62,789 nucleotides of DNA from Sphingomonadaceae bacterium (GTDB lineage: Bacteria > Pseudomonadota > Alphaproteobacteria > Sphingomonadales > Sphingomonadaceae). Below are positions 8,557 through 17,155 of this stretch, piece after piece; within the stretch, counting starts at the first letter, position 1, and every line of letters begins with the position of its first letter. Where the stretch lies: NCBI GenBank assembly GCA_947472735.1, contig CANJBY010000008.1:1-62789 (forward strand), written 5' to 3'. The translations under genes and the position numbers were made by a program. The notes under the pieces are model-generated. The model had not been told where the DNA came from, did no database searches, and saw only the letters and a list, made by a program, of their open reading frames with translations.

Positions 8557-8784
8557 ATGCCGGATTTGACACGCGAGCAGCGGCTGCAGATCATGCTGAC
8601 GGAAAGTGAGCTGAGTGCGATTGATGACTGGCGCTTCGCCCGCCGGATGCCGACCCGCGCAGCGGCGGTCCGCGAGCTGCTCAAGCGCGGATTAGCCGCC
8701 GAAGGCTTTGACTCCGCGCTGCAAGGTGAGTTGTCGAAGGACTTCGGGGTTATCCCGCCGCAGGCTGATTCCGGCGGTCAGTAA
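8557..8784 (+). CDS. small ribbon-helix-helix-like protein
   Basis: This encodes 75 aa. The core has the alternating pattern of a short strand followed by two helices (ELSAIDDWRFARRMPTR, then AAAVRELLKRGLAAEG), like the compact ribbon-helix-helix proteins that bind DNA as dimers. The resemblance is by eye only. The ATG at 8557 is preferred; a GTG at 8524 would add 11 residues. It is divergent from the histidine kinase and separated from it by about 250 bp of AT-rich DNA. No toxin gene is next to it, so an antitoxin role is not supported. Confidence 0.65.
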   Translation: MPDLTREQRLQIMLTESELSAIDDWRFARRMPTRAAAVRELLKRGLAAEGFDSALQGELSKDFGVIPPQADSGGQ

Positions 8785-8815
8785 CCCCGGGCGGCAACCG
8801 CCCGCCTGCTCCACA

Positions 8816-9640
8816 TTATTCGAAAAACGCGAAGAACCGCGCTTCGACGCTGATCCGCGGGATCATGCCTTCACGCGGGGGAAGGTCGATCGAATTGTGG
8901 AGCGGCTGGGCGTCGCGGCTCAGATCGCTGTCATAGCCCTTGAACACGATCAGCTCGTCCGGTGACAGGTCGGAGAAATAGTGCCAGCGCTGGTTCTCGT
9001 CCCAGCGGCTGAACTGGCTTTCGAACCAGTTGCCCGGCACCTCCACCGGCTCGCGCACCACGGCGTCGAACACGATGAGCTTTCTCAGGTCGCAAGTCGA
9101 TGCGTCGCAAAACACCAGGGTGTTGTCGGCCGGGGCAGGAGAAATCTGCCGCCAGGTCTGGAAGATGCAATAGCGCGAGTAACGGTGGAAATCCTCGCCG
9201 TGCCAACCCTCCATCCAGTCCCGCCAGACCTCGCCCCATTTGCGGGTGTAATCGGCATGGACCCACCGCGAGACGCCGATCCTGCCGTTGTCGCGAGTCG
9301 CTTCGACATGACGTACCAGCATCCCGGTACCTTGCGCGATGACGCGTGCCGCGCCGCTCATCTGCTGGAGGAAGGCGGAGACGCTGTCGGTATAGGCTGT
9401 CTCGTTATCCTTCAGCCACTCGGGATCGGTGCTTGGCCCGGTGTGGTCGAACAGGGCGAAGCCTTGCTGGTCGAGAGAAAGTTCGGAACGCATCGGTCGC
9501 GCATCGTAAAATGCCAGCCGGTGCGGCTCAAGGTTGATGTTGGAGCGGCTCCAGTCCGGCACGTAAACCGCCGCGCGGCCTTCGATCGGGCCGCTGAAGT
9601 TCATCTCGCCCTCGATCCGGGGCAATTGTGCCAGGTCCAT
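8816..9640 (-). CDS. CmcJ/NvfI-family non-haem iron oxidoreductase
   Basis: This encodes 274 aa. The overall pattern resembles the CmcJ/AsaB/GA4-desaturase group, whose best-studied members act in cephamycin and fungal secondary metabolism as Fe(II)/2-oxoglutarate-type enzymes. H128-A-D130 in WVHADYT is a plausible HxD metal motif, with His220 (QRWHYF) a candidate third ligand. Other group-like features are the early YDAR segment, where the protein sets up the fold, and LIVFDAVVREPVE in the C-terminal half. The start has GAGAGGA 8 nt upstream. There is no biosynthetic cluster around it; the substrate is unknown. It is an isolated gene between an RHH-like protein and a GlsB-like protein. Confidence 0.8.
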   Translation of the reverse strand: MDLAQLPRIEGEMNFSGPIEGRAAVYVPDWSRSNINLEPHRLAFYDARPMRSELSLDQQGFALFDHTGPSTDPEWLKDNETAYTDSVSAFLQQMSGAARVIAQGTGMLVRHVEATRDNGRIGVSRWVHADYTRKWGEVWRDWMEGWHGEDFHRYSRYCIFQTWRQISPAPADNTLVFCDASTCDLRKLIVFDAVVREPVEVPGNWFESQFSRWDENQRWHYFSDLSPDELIVFKGYDSDLSRDAQPLHNSIDLPPREGMIPRISVEARFFAFFE

Positions 9641-9714
9641 GGTGCCGTCCTCTCGCGCCGGGTTGGCCGGCCGCTGTCAGGCGGCTAGCAACCCTGCGAG
9701 CGGCTGCCAACCGT

Positions 9715-9963
9715 TCAATGCCAGCCGAAGTGCCGTCCGACGAAAATCAGCGCCATCGCGCCAAGGACCGAGGCGAGGCAGCCGGCCCGGTTGATTCCAT
9801 CTTCCATCCGGCCGCGCGAAGCCAGCAGTCCGGCCAGCAGCGAGCCGCCGACGCCGAGCAGGATCGTCATGCCCCAGCCCATCGGCACATCGCCCGGATA
9901 GAACCACCGCGCCAGCGCTCCGATCAGCAAGCCGGAAAAGATCGCTCCGATGATGTTCAGCAT
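9715..9963 (-). CDS. GlsB/YeaQ/YmgE family membrane protein
   Basis: This encodes 82 aa, the usual length for this family. Three hydrophobic segments are visible (IIGAIFSGLLIGALA, MGWGMTILLGVGGSLLAGLL and LASVLGAMALIFVG), with the family-typical ARWFYPG turn after the first. Members are small inner-membrane proteins linked to stress responses (transglycosylase-associated in older names) without a proven activity. The ATG at 9963 has GGAGG 5 nt upstream, which settles the start against the much longer open frame reaching 10185. Confidence 0.93.
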   Translation of the reverse strand: MLNIIGAIFSGLLIGALARWFYPGDVPMGWGMTILLGVGGSLLAGLLASRGRMEDGINRAGCLASVLGAMALIFVGRHFGWH

Positions 9964-10024
9964 GTTGCCTCCGTGTAGCGTAGTGGTGGAATAATACACC
10001 CGGCGGCGCGGCTTGTCACCCGGG

Positions 10025-11674
10025 CTATTCTGCGGCCAGCAGCGGGGCCAGCCACTCCCTGAGCCGATGCGTAACCGCCGGAGCCAACGGGAGCCGCTTG
10101 AACGCCACGGCCGGAACCAGCTTGAACACCGGGCGCGTTGCCTTGACCTCCGCCCAGGCGGCCCGAGCTTCCTCCATTTTGCCAATCCGTGAAAGGTATG
10201 CCGCCCTCAACAGCGGCAGGCTGGCCGGCGAGGGGCCGGTGAGTGCGGTATTCACAAGTGCCTGTCCCGCGGCCGCGGTATCATCGCGCATCATTGCGGC
10301 GATGAAGCCCGCGATGAAATATTGCGGGGGCGGATCGTAGTGGGAGGCGATGGCGCCGCGCACGATCGCTTCGCCGGCGGGTTCATTGCCCATCACGAGC
10401 AGAGTTCCGGCATAGGCCACAGCATCGAGATTCTCGGGACTGAGTTCGATCGCCTTGAGCGCCGCGCGCCGGCAGCCTTCCATGTCTCCGGCCGTGCTAT
10501 GCGTCCGCGCATCCGCCAGCCGCACCACGACAGAGTACGGATTCGCAGCCTCCGCACCATCAATGATTTCGTTTGCCTCTTCCAGCAGGGCAGCGCGTCG
10601 GGCTTCACGGAACGCCGTCAGTGCGTCGCCGGTGATAGTCCAGACATAAATTGCGGCGGCTTTGCTGTTGTTCGGTTCAGCCCGGTACCAGCCCCTGGCA
10701 CACTTCTCCAAGACCGGATCTATCGCCGTGATTGGTCCCGTCCGCAATTGTTGAAGGAACCGCAGCCAGCAACCGAAGGGGCTGTTGGCGGGAAGATCCC
10801 GCTGCCATTCGGTGGCTTGAATCAAGCCGCTGGCCCCGGCAATCTGGAACGCGGTCCTGGCGGCCAGATCGGTAAGCAGCTTCTGCACCGCCGCCGGATC
10901 ACCATCGACGGGCGTCGGCGGCGAGACAAAAATCTGCTGTCCACGATTGAGGAGGGCAATGCGTAGCACCGAGTCTGCCCGATCCAGCGAGATCATAGCT
11001 ACGTAATCGGCTTTGGGTGCGGCCGTCCTTGCGACCCGCAGTCCTTCGAACTGCGACATCTTGTTGATCATCGCCTGCCGCAGGAACTCGACACTGTCCT
11101 GGCGCGCGGAGCCCCTGTCGTAGGTCACGCCCTGCACTGCGATAATCGGAAAGTCGTCTTGCGCCCAGGCGGCATTGGCCTCGCTTCGGCCATAGGCGAT
11201 ACCGAGCAACAACGCCGCGGCGCTCGCGAGCCCGAAGAGGAGGGACAGCGCCACAGGCAACGATAACTTGCGGCGCTTTGGCGGCTCAATCGGGTCGACG
11301 GGCACCGGCAATGGCTCTGCGGTCTCGGTATTGGGAACCAGCAGAACCTCGTAGCTGCCATTCAGGATCTCGAGGCGATGAGAGCGTTCGGCGCCATTGC
11401 TGCTGTAGAATGCTTTGAGCGCACGCCGCAAACGGGCGATTTGCACCCGCGGATAGGTGTCGTTGTTCGAATCGAAGTCAGGAGAGCGATCCAGTCCTTC
11501 TACCGCAACGGCATAGGACTTGAGCGCTTTGCCTTCCCCACGCAGGGTAGCATCCACCAGGAATACCAGCAGTCGGGACAACACCGGCGAGCGACCGAAC
11601 CGGGGATCCTTTAACACTTCCTGGAGCTCAGCCTTGAACAAGGCACATTCGCTCAACTCGACTTCCTTCCGCAT
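10025..11674 (-). CDS. membrane-anchored winged-helix regulator with TPR-like C-terminus
   Basis: This encodes 549 aa. Residues 1-115 form a basic, helix-rich DNA-binding-like domain (VQIARLRRALKAFY then a short wing and YEVLLVP), similar to the N-terminal winged helix seen in many alphaproteobacterial TPR or adenylate-cyclase-like regulators. A Pro-rich linker leads to one membrane span at about 138-162, preceded by KRRK. The rest is periplasmic and, towards the end, built of helical repeats of TPR type (for example the stretch around GCRRAALKAIELSPENLDAV). The CadC/ToxR-like topology suggests a one-component membrane regulator. It is divergent from another unusual regulator at 11925. Target genes are unknown. 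Confidence 0.75.
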   Translation of the reverse strand: MRKEVELSECALFKAELQEVLKDPRFGRSPVLSRLLVFLVDATLRGEGKALKSYAVAVEGLDRSPDFDSNNDTYPRVQIARLRRALKAFYSSNGAERSHRLEILNGSYEVLLVPNTETAEPLPVPVDPIEPPKRRKLSLPVALSLLFGLASAAALLLGIAYGRSEANAAWAQDDFPIIAVQGVTYDRGSARQDSVEFLRQAMINKMSQFEGLRVARTAAPKADYVAMISLDRADSVLRIALLNRGQQIFVSPPTPVDGDPAAVQKLLTDLAARTAFQIAGASGLIQATEWQRDLPANSPFGCWLRFLQQLRTGPITAIDPVLEKCARGWYRAEPNNSKAAAIYVWTITGDALTAFREARRAALLEEANEIIDGAEAANPYSVVVRLADARTHSTAGDMEGCRRAALKAIELSPENLDAVAYAGTLLVMGNEPAGEAIVRGAIASHYDPPPQYFIAGFIAAMMRDDTAAAGQALVNTALTGPSPASLPLLRAAYLSRIGKMEEARAAWAEVKATRPVFKLVPAVAFKRLPLAPAVTHRLREWLAPLLAAE

Positions 11675-11924
11675 AGCCGCCGGCTCGGGGAGCTACCCGT
11701 TCAAATTCGTCGTGCCGCCCCAGAGTGCGATATTCTCTGAGTTTCAACACTCTAAACCGTTCGTATGCCCTTACGGGCGACCCCTGTTTGTGTTCTTGCG
11801 AAGCAAACTCGGTACCAGTGTAAATGCATGTAACGGGGTTACAAGCCGTATCATACTACTGTTACTAACTTGCGTAAACACCTAGTCTCCTCTTTGACCA
11901 GAACCTGAAAAAAAGGGGTTGCAA
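11675..11924. other. intergenic region between two divergent regulators
   Basis: These 250 nt hold the promoters for the TPR regulator (leftward) and the tandem-HTH regulator (rightward). The sequence is AT-richer than its surroundings. It carries the perfect dyad annotated separately at 11829-11843. I cannot assign firm -35/-10 boxes, and see no gene in it. Confidence 0.5.
11829..11843. promoter_or_regulatory. perfect inverted repeat, candidate operator
   Basis: TGTAAC-GGG-GTTACA is a perfect dyad with 6-bp arms and a 3-bp centre. It lies 81 bp upstream of the GTG start at 11925 in the shared promoter region of two divergent regulator genes. The size and symmetry suit a dimeric helix-turn-helix protein, such as the LuxR-type protein encoded next to it. 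Binding is inferred only. Confidence 0.5.
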
Positions 11925-12791
11925 GTGGCATCTGTCAAGCCAGTCGAGAGGGGTCTTATTGCACGGCCCCCGGTTATCCGCGCACCTTCACTGCGCATCT
12001 ATGTGCTGGATCCAAGCTGGCGCCTGCGGGCCGCTATCGTCCGGCACCTATTGAAGGCGGGCCTGAAGGCTCAGCCTTGCGAAACTCTGGACGAATTGCC
12101 CCGGACCTTCCCTGGCCCGGTAGTCCTGCTGGTGGCGGACGAAGCGGAACTGGTTCGCTCCGCCGTCGGGTTCCTGGCTAGCAAGGGCATAGACGCTCCG
12201 GTCATTGCCTATGCCCAGCGGGCAGCGGCGCATCGCGTGGTGGCTGCTGTGCAGGCCGGGGCGGCGAACTTCCTGGAGTGGCCTGACGACCAGGACATTC
12301 TGAAACCCGCAATCGATCAGGCGCTGGGGTCCGGCGAGCCTTACGTTACCGAGCCGGCGACGGACCAGCGCTCTGCCAATCTCAGCAAGCGCGAGTTTGA
12401 AGTGCTCCAACATGCGGCGCACGGTCTTACCCTTGCCGAGCTTGCCGTGGCTCTTGGTATCAACTTGCGCACAGCCAGGGTTCACCGGACCCGGGTCCTG
12501 CAAAAGCTGTCGGTACATTCTCTCGACGAAGCGGTGCTCCGTTTTCGGGAGAACCGGCTTGCCGGTCCAGGCGAAGTCCCATCTACTTCCAAAGCGCCTG
12601 CCGCACTGAGCGATCGGGAACTGCAGGTATTGCGGTTGATCTCCGAAGGGCACTCCAGCTTGCGGATATCCGAACGGTTGGGGATCGCCCGCAAGACGGT
12701 CGAGGCGCACCGGGCCAACATATCAGTCAAGCTCAATGCCCGGAATTCGTCGGACGCCGTGCGGATCGCGCTGAAGCACGATTACATCTGA
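11925..12791 (+). CDS. response-regulator-like protein with tandem LuxR (GerE) HTH domains
   Basis: This encodes 288 aa. Residues 24-135 look like a receiver domain, but the conserved Lys before Pro near its end is replaced (FLEWP instead of the usual xxxKP) and only one acidic residue remains at the first strand (YVLDPS), so it is probably not phosphorylated normally. Two LuxR-type helix-turn-helix domains follow: 153-213 (starting LSKREFEVLQ) and 228-288 (starting LSDRELQVLR), joined by a short linker. Two GerE domains in one chain are unusual. The GTG at 11925 has AAGGGG 7 nt upstream, better than the TTG at 11919. It is divergent from the membrane TPR regulator. Confidence 0.85.
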   Translation: MASVKPVERGLIARPPVIRAPSLRIYVLDPSWRLRAAIVRHLLKAGLKAQPCETLDELPRTFPGPVVLLVADEAELVRSAVGFLASKGIDAPVIAYAQRAAAHRVVAAVQAGAANFLEWPDDQDILKPAIDQALGSGEPYVTEPATDQRSANLSKREFEVLQHAAHGLTLAELAVALGINLRTARVHRTRVLQKLSVHSLDEAVLRFRENRLAGPGEVPSTSKAPAALSDRELQVLRLISEGHSSLRISERLGIARKTVEAHRANISVKLNARNSSDAVRIALKHDYI

Positions 12792-12822
12792 TCCACGGTT
12801 CCTTCTACCTGGGGTTCGTTCC

Positions 12823-13085
12823 GTGAATTTGTCCATCAACGAGCACAGTCAGAGCTGGCAAGTCATCTGCGCGGATATCATCCAACTGGACGCCATCACG
12901 CGCCAGCGACCGCTGATCGCTTACCTGCATGTCCGCGCGGCTTCATCGTCCAGGCGCGGACGCTGTGCCGGCAGCTTGAGCTTGAAGACTACGTGGTCGT
13001 GCTGGCGCCGGGCGAGCCGGCACCTGATGACGCGAGCCCCATAGCCGCTCGGATTCAGGCTGCGGATTTCCTCGGCACAGCTTGA
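12823..13085 (+). pseudogene. small unknown gene broken by a 2-bp frameshift
   Basis: From GTG 12823 the frame encodes 37 plausible residues (VNLSINEHSQSWQ... to AYLHVR), then runs into a Ser/Arg/Trp-rich shadow that ends at 13044. The frame two bases further on picks up at 12939 with GFIVQARTLCRQLELEDYVV and continues with typical high-GC3 codons to a TGA at 13085. Removing one CG from CGCGCG at 12934-12939 joins the two parts into a single 86-aa protein of unknown family. So this is a mutation, an assembly error or, less likely, programmed frameshifting. It follows the tandem-HTH regulator by 31 nt and may be in its operon. Confidence 0.6.
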
Positions 13086-13145
13086 CTTCCCCGCACGAAG
13101 CGCCGCATTTCCGATGCGTGAAGGCCGCTGCCAGCCGTTGATCGG

Positions 13146-13172
13146 GCAAAGCGCATGACCCGTCCGCTTTGC
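13146..13172 (+). terminator. possible intrinsic hairpin after the frameshifted gene
   Basis: GCAAAGCG at 13146-13153 and CGCTTTGC at 13165-13172 form an 8-bp perfect stem with an 11-nt loop, followed by GCTGTTCT. It falls between the end of the small broken gene at 13085 and the aldehyde dehydrogenase start at 13254. The trailing T content is low, so termination is uncertain. Confidence 0.35.
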
Positions 13173-13253
13173 GCTGTTCTATCCTTGCAATGACGCCTTG
13201 CTGCGCTCTACAGAGCGCGTAAACCTACCATTCGTTATTGACAGGATACCCCG

Positions 13254-14609
13254 ATGTCCCACTCCACCGCCACCTCCGCAGATCTTTCTGGTGAGATCGC
13301 CCGCGTTTTTGCCTTGCAGCAGGACTATCAGTGGGAAGTGAAGGCGTCGAGCGCAACGGAGCGCAAGGCCAAGCTGGAAAAGCTGAAAAGTGCGGTCGAG
13401 TCCCGCACTGAAGACATCATCGCTGCAGTGCTGGAGGATACGCGCAAGCCGGTTGGCGAGATCCGCGTCACCGAAGTGCTCAACATTGTTTCCAACATCC
13501 AGCGCAATATCGACAATCTCGATCAATGGATGGCGCCCACGCAGGTCACCCCCTCGCTCAATCCGGCCGACAAGGCGCAGATCGTCTACGAAGCGCGCGG
13601 CGTGTGCCTGATCCTCGGCCCTTGGAACTTCCCGCTGGGCCTGACCTTCGGCCCGCTCGCGGCGGCTGTCGCGGCCGGCAACTGCTGCATGGTCAAGCTG
13701 ACCGACCTCTGCCCAGCCACCGCCCGCATCGCCGGAGAGATCGTGCGCGAAGTGTTCGAGGAGAAGGAAGTCGCGCTGTTCGAAGGCGATGTCAGCGTGG
13801 CAAGCGCGCTGCTTGAGCTGCCGTTCAGCCACATCTTCTTCACCGGCAGCACCCGCGTGGGCAAGATCGTCGCGGCGGCAGCGGCGAAGCATCTGGCCAG
13901 CGTCACACTGGAACTCGGCGGCAAATCGCCGGTGATCGTTGATGAAGGCGCGGATATCGCCGGAATTTCGGCAGCGCTGGCCGCGGCCAAGCAGTTCAAT
14001 GGTGGACAGGCCTGCATTTGCCCGGACTATGTCTTCGTCAAGGAAGACCAGCTTCCCGCGCTGGTCGAAGGCTTCAAGACCAACGTCCAGAAAAACCTTT
14101 ATGACGATGCCGGGAATATCCGGAAGGATGCTATCGCCCAGATCGTCAACAAGGCCAATTTTGACCGGGTCAAGGCGCTGTTCGATGACGCTGTGGCCCA
14201 GGGCGCAACTGTCGCCGTCGGGGGCGTGCTGGAGGAAGCGGACCTCACCATTCACCCGACCATGCTGACCGGCGTCACTCCGCAGATGAAGATCCTCCAG
14301 GAAGAGATCTTCGCCCCGCTGCTCCCGGTGATGACTTACGACACCCTCGACCAGGCGATCGAATATATCGAGGCGCGCGACAAGCCGCTGGCGCTTTACA
14401 TGTTCAGCCCGAACGAAGCCAATGTCGAACGCGTGCTGCAGCGCACCTCATCGGGCGGCACGACCGTCAACGGGGTGTTTTCCCACTATCTGGAAAACCA
14501 GCTGCCCTTCGGCGGGGTCAACCAGAGCGGCACCGGCAGCTATCACGGCTACTTCGGCTTCAAGGCGTTCTCGCACGAGCGGGCGGTCTATCTGCACCAG
14601 GCGGGCTGA
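13254..14609 (+). CDS. aldehyde dehydrogenase, class 3/coniferyl-aldehyde type
   Basis: This encodes 451 aa. Landmarks in order: the GPWNFPL segment of the cofactor site, FFTGSTRVG, the general base Glu in TLELGGKSP and the nucleophile Cys in GGQACICPDYV. This layout and the short length match class 3 NAD(P)-dependent aldehyde dehydrogenases, such as coniferyl aldehyde dehydrogenase, which oxidise aromatic or medium-chain aldehydes. Two adjacent Cys around the active site (ACIC) mean either could be mistaken for the nucleophile; the first aligns. The ATG at 13254 follows GACAGGATA. The substrate cannot be told from sequence and no pathway genes lie beside it. Confidence 0.93.
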   Translation: MSHSTATSADLSGEIARVFALQQDYQWEVKASSATERKAKLEKLKSAVESRTEDIIAAVLEDTRKPVGEIRVTEVLNIVSNIQRNIDNLDQWMAPTQVTPSLNPADKAQIVYEARGVCLILGPWNFPLGLTFGPLAAAVAAGNCCMVKLTDLCPATARIAGEIVREVFEEKEVALFEGDVSVASALLELPFSHIFFTGSTRVGKIVAAAAAKHLASVTLELGGKSPVIVDEGADIAGISAALAAAKQFNGGQACICPDYVFVKEDQLPALVEGFKTNVQKNLYDDAGNIRKDAIAQIVNKANFDRVKALFDDAVAQGATVAVGGVLEEADLTIHPTMLTGVTPQMKILQEEIFAPLLPVMTYDTLDQAIEYIEARDKPLALYMFSPNEANVERVLQRTSSGGTTVNGVFSHYLENQLPFGGVNQSGTGSYHGYFGFKAFSHERAVYLHQAG

Positions 14610-14740
14610 GGGGCCGTTGGCTCTGTAGGCCATGACCGGGCCGGAAGTAATTCCATACTGGTGCACCCCCTGAGACGATAGGGGCTGGACGCCCGCGGCC
14701 GTAACGCCACAATGGTCCCAAAGACGGAGGCGGTACGGGA

Positions 14741-16009
14741 ATGGATCGGTTGCGGCGGGTCGATTTCGGCCTGCTCTACACGCTGCAGATGCTGGGACAC
14801 ATCAGCGTCACCATGGTGTTCAGCCTGCTCCCCTCGGTGGGACGCACGGCGGGAATTCCCGATACATTGATCGTGCTGACCCAGGCGCTCTCGGCGATCG
14901 CCTGGATTGTCGTGGGCGGTTTCTGGACGCGCATGGCGGCGCGGCGGGGACGCAAGGTGGTGATCCTGATCGGGGCGCTGGGCCTGTTCCTCGCCTGCCT
15001 GATGACCGGTGGGGCGATCTGGATCGCCGTGGAGCATCTTGTGCCGCCGCTCGCGGGGCTCGCGATCATGATGGTCGGACGCAGCCTCAACGGCGGGGTC
15101 GGTCTTGCCGGGACGCCCGCAAGTCAATCCTACATCATCGAGCGCGTAACGCGTGAACGACGCACGGTGATGCTCGCCCGGCTTGCCTCGGCCCAAGCGA
15201 TCGGCACGGTCATCGGGCCCGCCGTAGCGCCGTTTCTCACGCACATGCCCGGGGTGGGTCTGGCTGGGCCGATGCTGGTCGTCTCGGGGCTTGTGCTGGT
15301 GATGGTGCCGTTCCTGTTCCTCCTCCCTGCCGATGCCCCGATGCCGGCGAACGAGCTGGCGCAGGCAGCGCCGGTCGCGGCCATGCGCGAGCCAGTCTGG
15401 CGGATGCCGGCGATGCGGGCCTTCCTGATCTATTCGACCATCGTTGCCCTGGCGGTACTGGGTACGATCCAGTCGGTCGGCTTCCTGATCATCGACGCCT
15501 TGCGGCTCGATCCGGAAAATGCGCAGCCCTGGATCGGGCGGGCGATTGCCGCAGGGGCGCTTGCCACTCTGACAGTCCAACTGGTGGTGATCCCGCTGGT
15601 ACGGCCGAGCCCGCGGACCATGATGATCGGAGCCCCGCTGATCTCCATTGCGGGCCTGGCGCTGCTCTCGGCGCATCCCGGGTATGGCCTGATCGTTGCC
15701 GGGGTGATGATCGCGAACGCCGGCTTTGCCCTGGCCCGGCCGGGGGTGGCGACAGCGGCTTCGTACCTCGTCGGGGTCGAGCGGCAAACCGAAGTTGCCG
15801 GATCTTTGATGAGCACGGCCTCGGTCGCCACGGTGCTGGGGCCGGTCCTGGCAGTGTCGCTCTACGGGATCTGGCGTCCGTTCCCCTATCTCGCGCTGAT
15901 CGTGCTGCTCGCCGGGGCCTGCGCGATCGCACTGCGGCACCGGTATGACGAGTCCACCGAACCGGTGCGCGACGGAATGATCGCCGATGAAACCGCGCCG
16001 CTTGCCTGA
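14741..16009 (+). CDS. MFS transporter
   Basis: This encodes 422 aa with about 12 hydrophobic segments in two halves and a long polar middle, the plan of a major facilitator. The loop after the second span contains RMAARRGRKVV, which fits the MFS A-type motif GxxxDRxGRR loosely. A second Arg-rich loop (RVTRERRTVMLARLAS) follows the fourth span, as in the 12-span drug-efflux group. Start ATG 14741 has GGAGG 13 nt upstream. The cargo is unknown; it may be an efflux protein. It lies alone between the aldehyde dehydrogenase and prs. Confidence 0.9.
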   Translation: MDRLRRVDFGLLYTLQMLGHISVTMVFSLLPSVGRTAGIPDTLIVLTQALSAIAWIVVGGFWTRMAARRGRKVVILIGALGLFLACLMTGGAIWIAVEHLVPPLAGLAIMMVGRSLNGGVGLAGTPASQSYIIERVTRERRTVMLARLASAQAIGTVIGPAVAPFLTHMPGVGLAGPMLVVSGLVLVMVPFLFLLPADAPMPANELAQAAPVAAMREPVWRMPAMRAFLIYSTIVALAVLGTIQSVGFLIIDALRLDPENAQPWIGRAIAAGALATLTVQLVVIPLVRPSPRTMMIGAPLISIAGLALLSAHPGYGLIVAGVMIANAGFALARPGVATAASYLVGVERQTEVAGSLMSTASVATVLGPVLAVSLYGIWRPFPYLALIVLLAGACAIALRHRYDESTEPVRDGMIADETAPLA

Positions 16010-16108
16010 AACGCGATATTCCCCCGCTTTCAGTGCCCCGGCGATATTGCAATCCGGGGACTCTCGGCTAGAGCCCCCATGCGCTTATCGCGGGGAAGGC
16101 AAGCACGC

Positions 16109-17044
16109 ATGAAGATTCTCGCCGGCAACAGCAACCTGCCACTGGCCCGGGCCATCGCCAGCTACCTCGAACTGCCGCTGACCGATGCCAGCGTCCGGCG
16201 CTTCGCCGACGAGGAAGTCTTCGTGGAGATTCACGAGAACGTCCGGGGCGAGGATGTCTTCGTCGTCCAGTCGACCAGCTATCCGGTCAACGACAATCTC
16301 ATGGAACTGCTGATCTGCATCGATGCGCTGCGCCGCGCCTCGGCCAAACGGATCACGGCCGTGGTGCCTTATTTCGGCTATGCCCGCCAGGACCGCAAGT
16401 CAGGACCGCGTACGCCGATTTCAGCCAAGCTGGTGGCCAACCTGATCACCCAGGCTGGGGCCGACCGCGTGCTCGCCGTCGATCTCCATGCTGCTCAGAT
16501 TCAGGGCTTCTTCGATATCCCGACCGACAATCTCTTCGCCGCTCCGGTGATGGCGGCGGATATACAGGCCCGCTACGGCACCGATCAGCTGATGGTGGTT
16601 TCGCCAGACGTCGGCGGCGTGGTTCGCGCCCGCGCGCTGGCACGCCGGCTCGACAACGCCCCGCTCGCCATCGTCGACAAGCGCCGCGACAAGCCCGGCC
16701 AGTCCGAGGTGATGAACATCATCGGTGACGTGAAAGACCGGCGCTGCATCCTGATCGACGACATCATCGATTCGGGTGGCACGCTGTGCAACGCCGCCCA
16801 GGCGCTGATGGATGCCGGAGCGACCAGTGTGACGGCCTATCTCACGCACGGCGTGCTTTCGGGCGGAGCGGTGGCGCGGGTCGAGGCTTCGGCGCTTAAG
16901 GAGTTGGTGATCACCGATACGATCCTCCCGACCGAAGCGGCGCAGGATTGCGGCAAGATCCGTCTGTTGTCGATCGCCCCGCTGATCGGCGAGGCGATCC
17001 GCCGCATCGCGGACGAGACTTCGGTCAGCTCGCTGTTCGATTGA
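16109..17044 (+). CDS. prs: ribose-phosphate pyrophosphokinase
   Basis: This encodes 311 aa. It makes PRPP from ribose 5-phosphate and ATP, feeding purine, pyrimidine, NAD and histidine synthesis. Visible class I landmarks are [10 protein letters not shown] near the N-terminus, [11 protein letters not shown] with the ATP-binding loop, [11 protein letters not shown], and the PRPP loop DDIIDSGGT. The family is usually about 310-315 aa. Start ATG 16109 has GGGGAAGG upstream; the in-frame ATG at 16079 adds ten basic residues unlike the family. PurF, a PRPP user, lies elsewhere in the window at 33480. Confidence 0.96.
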   Translation: MKILAGNSNLPLARAIASYLELPLTDASVRRFADEEVFVEIHENVRGEDVFVVQSTSYPVNDNLMELLICIDALRRASAKRITAVVPYFGYARQDRKSGPRTPISAKLVANLITQAGADRVLAVDLHAAQIQGFFDIPTDNLFAAPVMAADIQARYGTDQLMVVSPDVGGVVRARALARRLDNAPLAIVDKRRDKPGQSEVMNIIGDVKDRRCILIDDIIDSGGTLCNAAQALMDAGATSVTAYLTHGVLSGGAVARVEASALKELVITDTILPTEAAQDCGKIRLLSIAPLIGEAIRRIADETSVSSLFD

Positions 17045-17155
17045 CGAGCAGCGGAGGGAAGTTCCTCCCGCGGCATCAGATTCTTCCGTCCCTGCCGTGA
17101 CGGGGCCAGCCGGGTGGGCTAGTCCGTGCCCGGACAAGCGGACCGGGAGATGATA

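Noticed and set aside
8557..8784. An antitoxin of a toxin-antitoxin pair
   Set aside because: No toxin-sized partner gene is next to it; neighbours are an enzyme and a kinase.
17049..17075. An intrinsic terminator after prs built on GGAGG and CCTCC
   Set aside because: A five-bp stem with mismatches and no T-run; not convincing.
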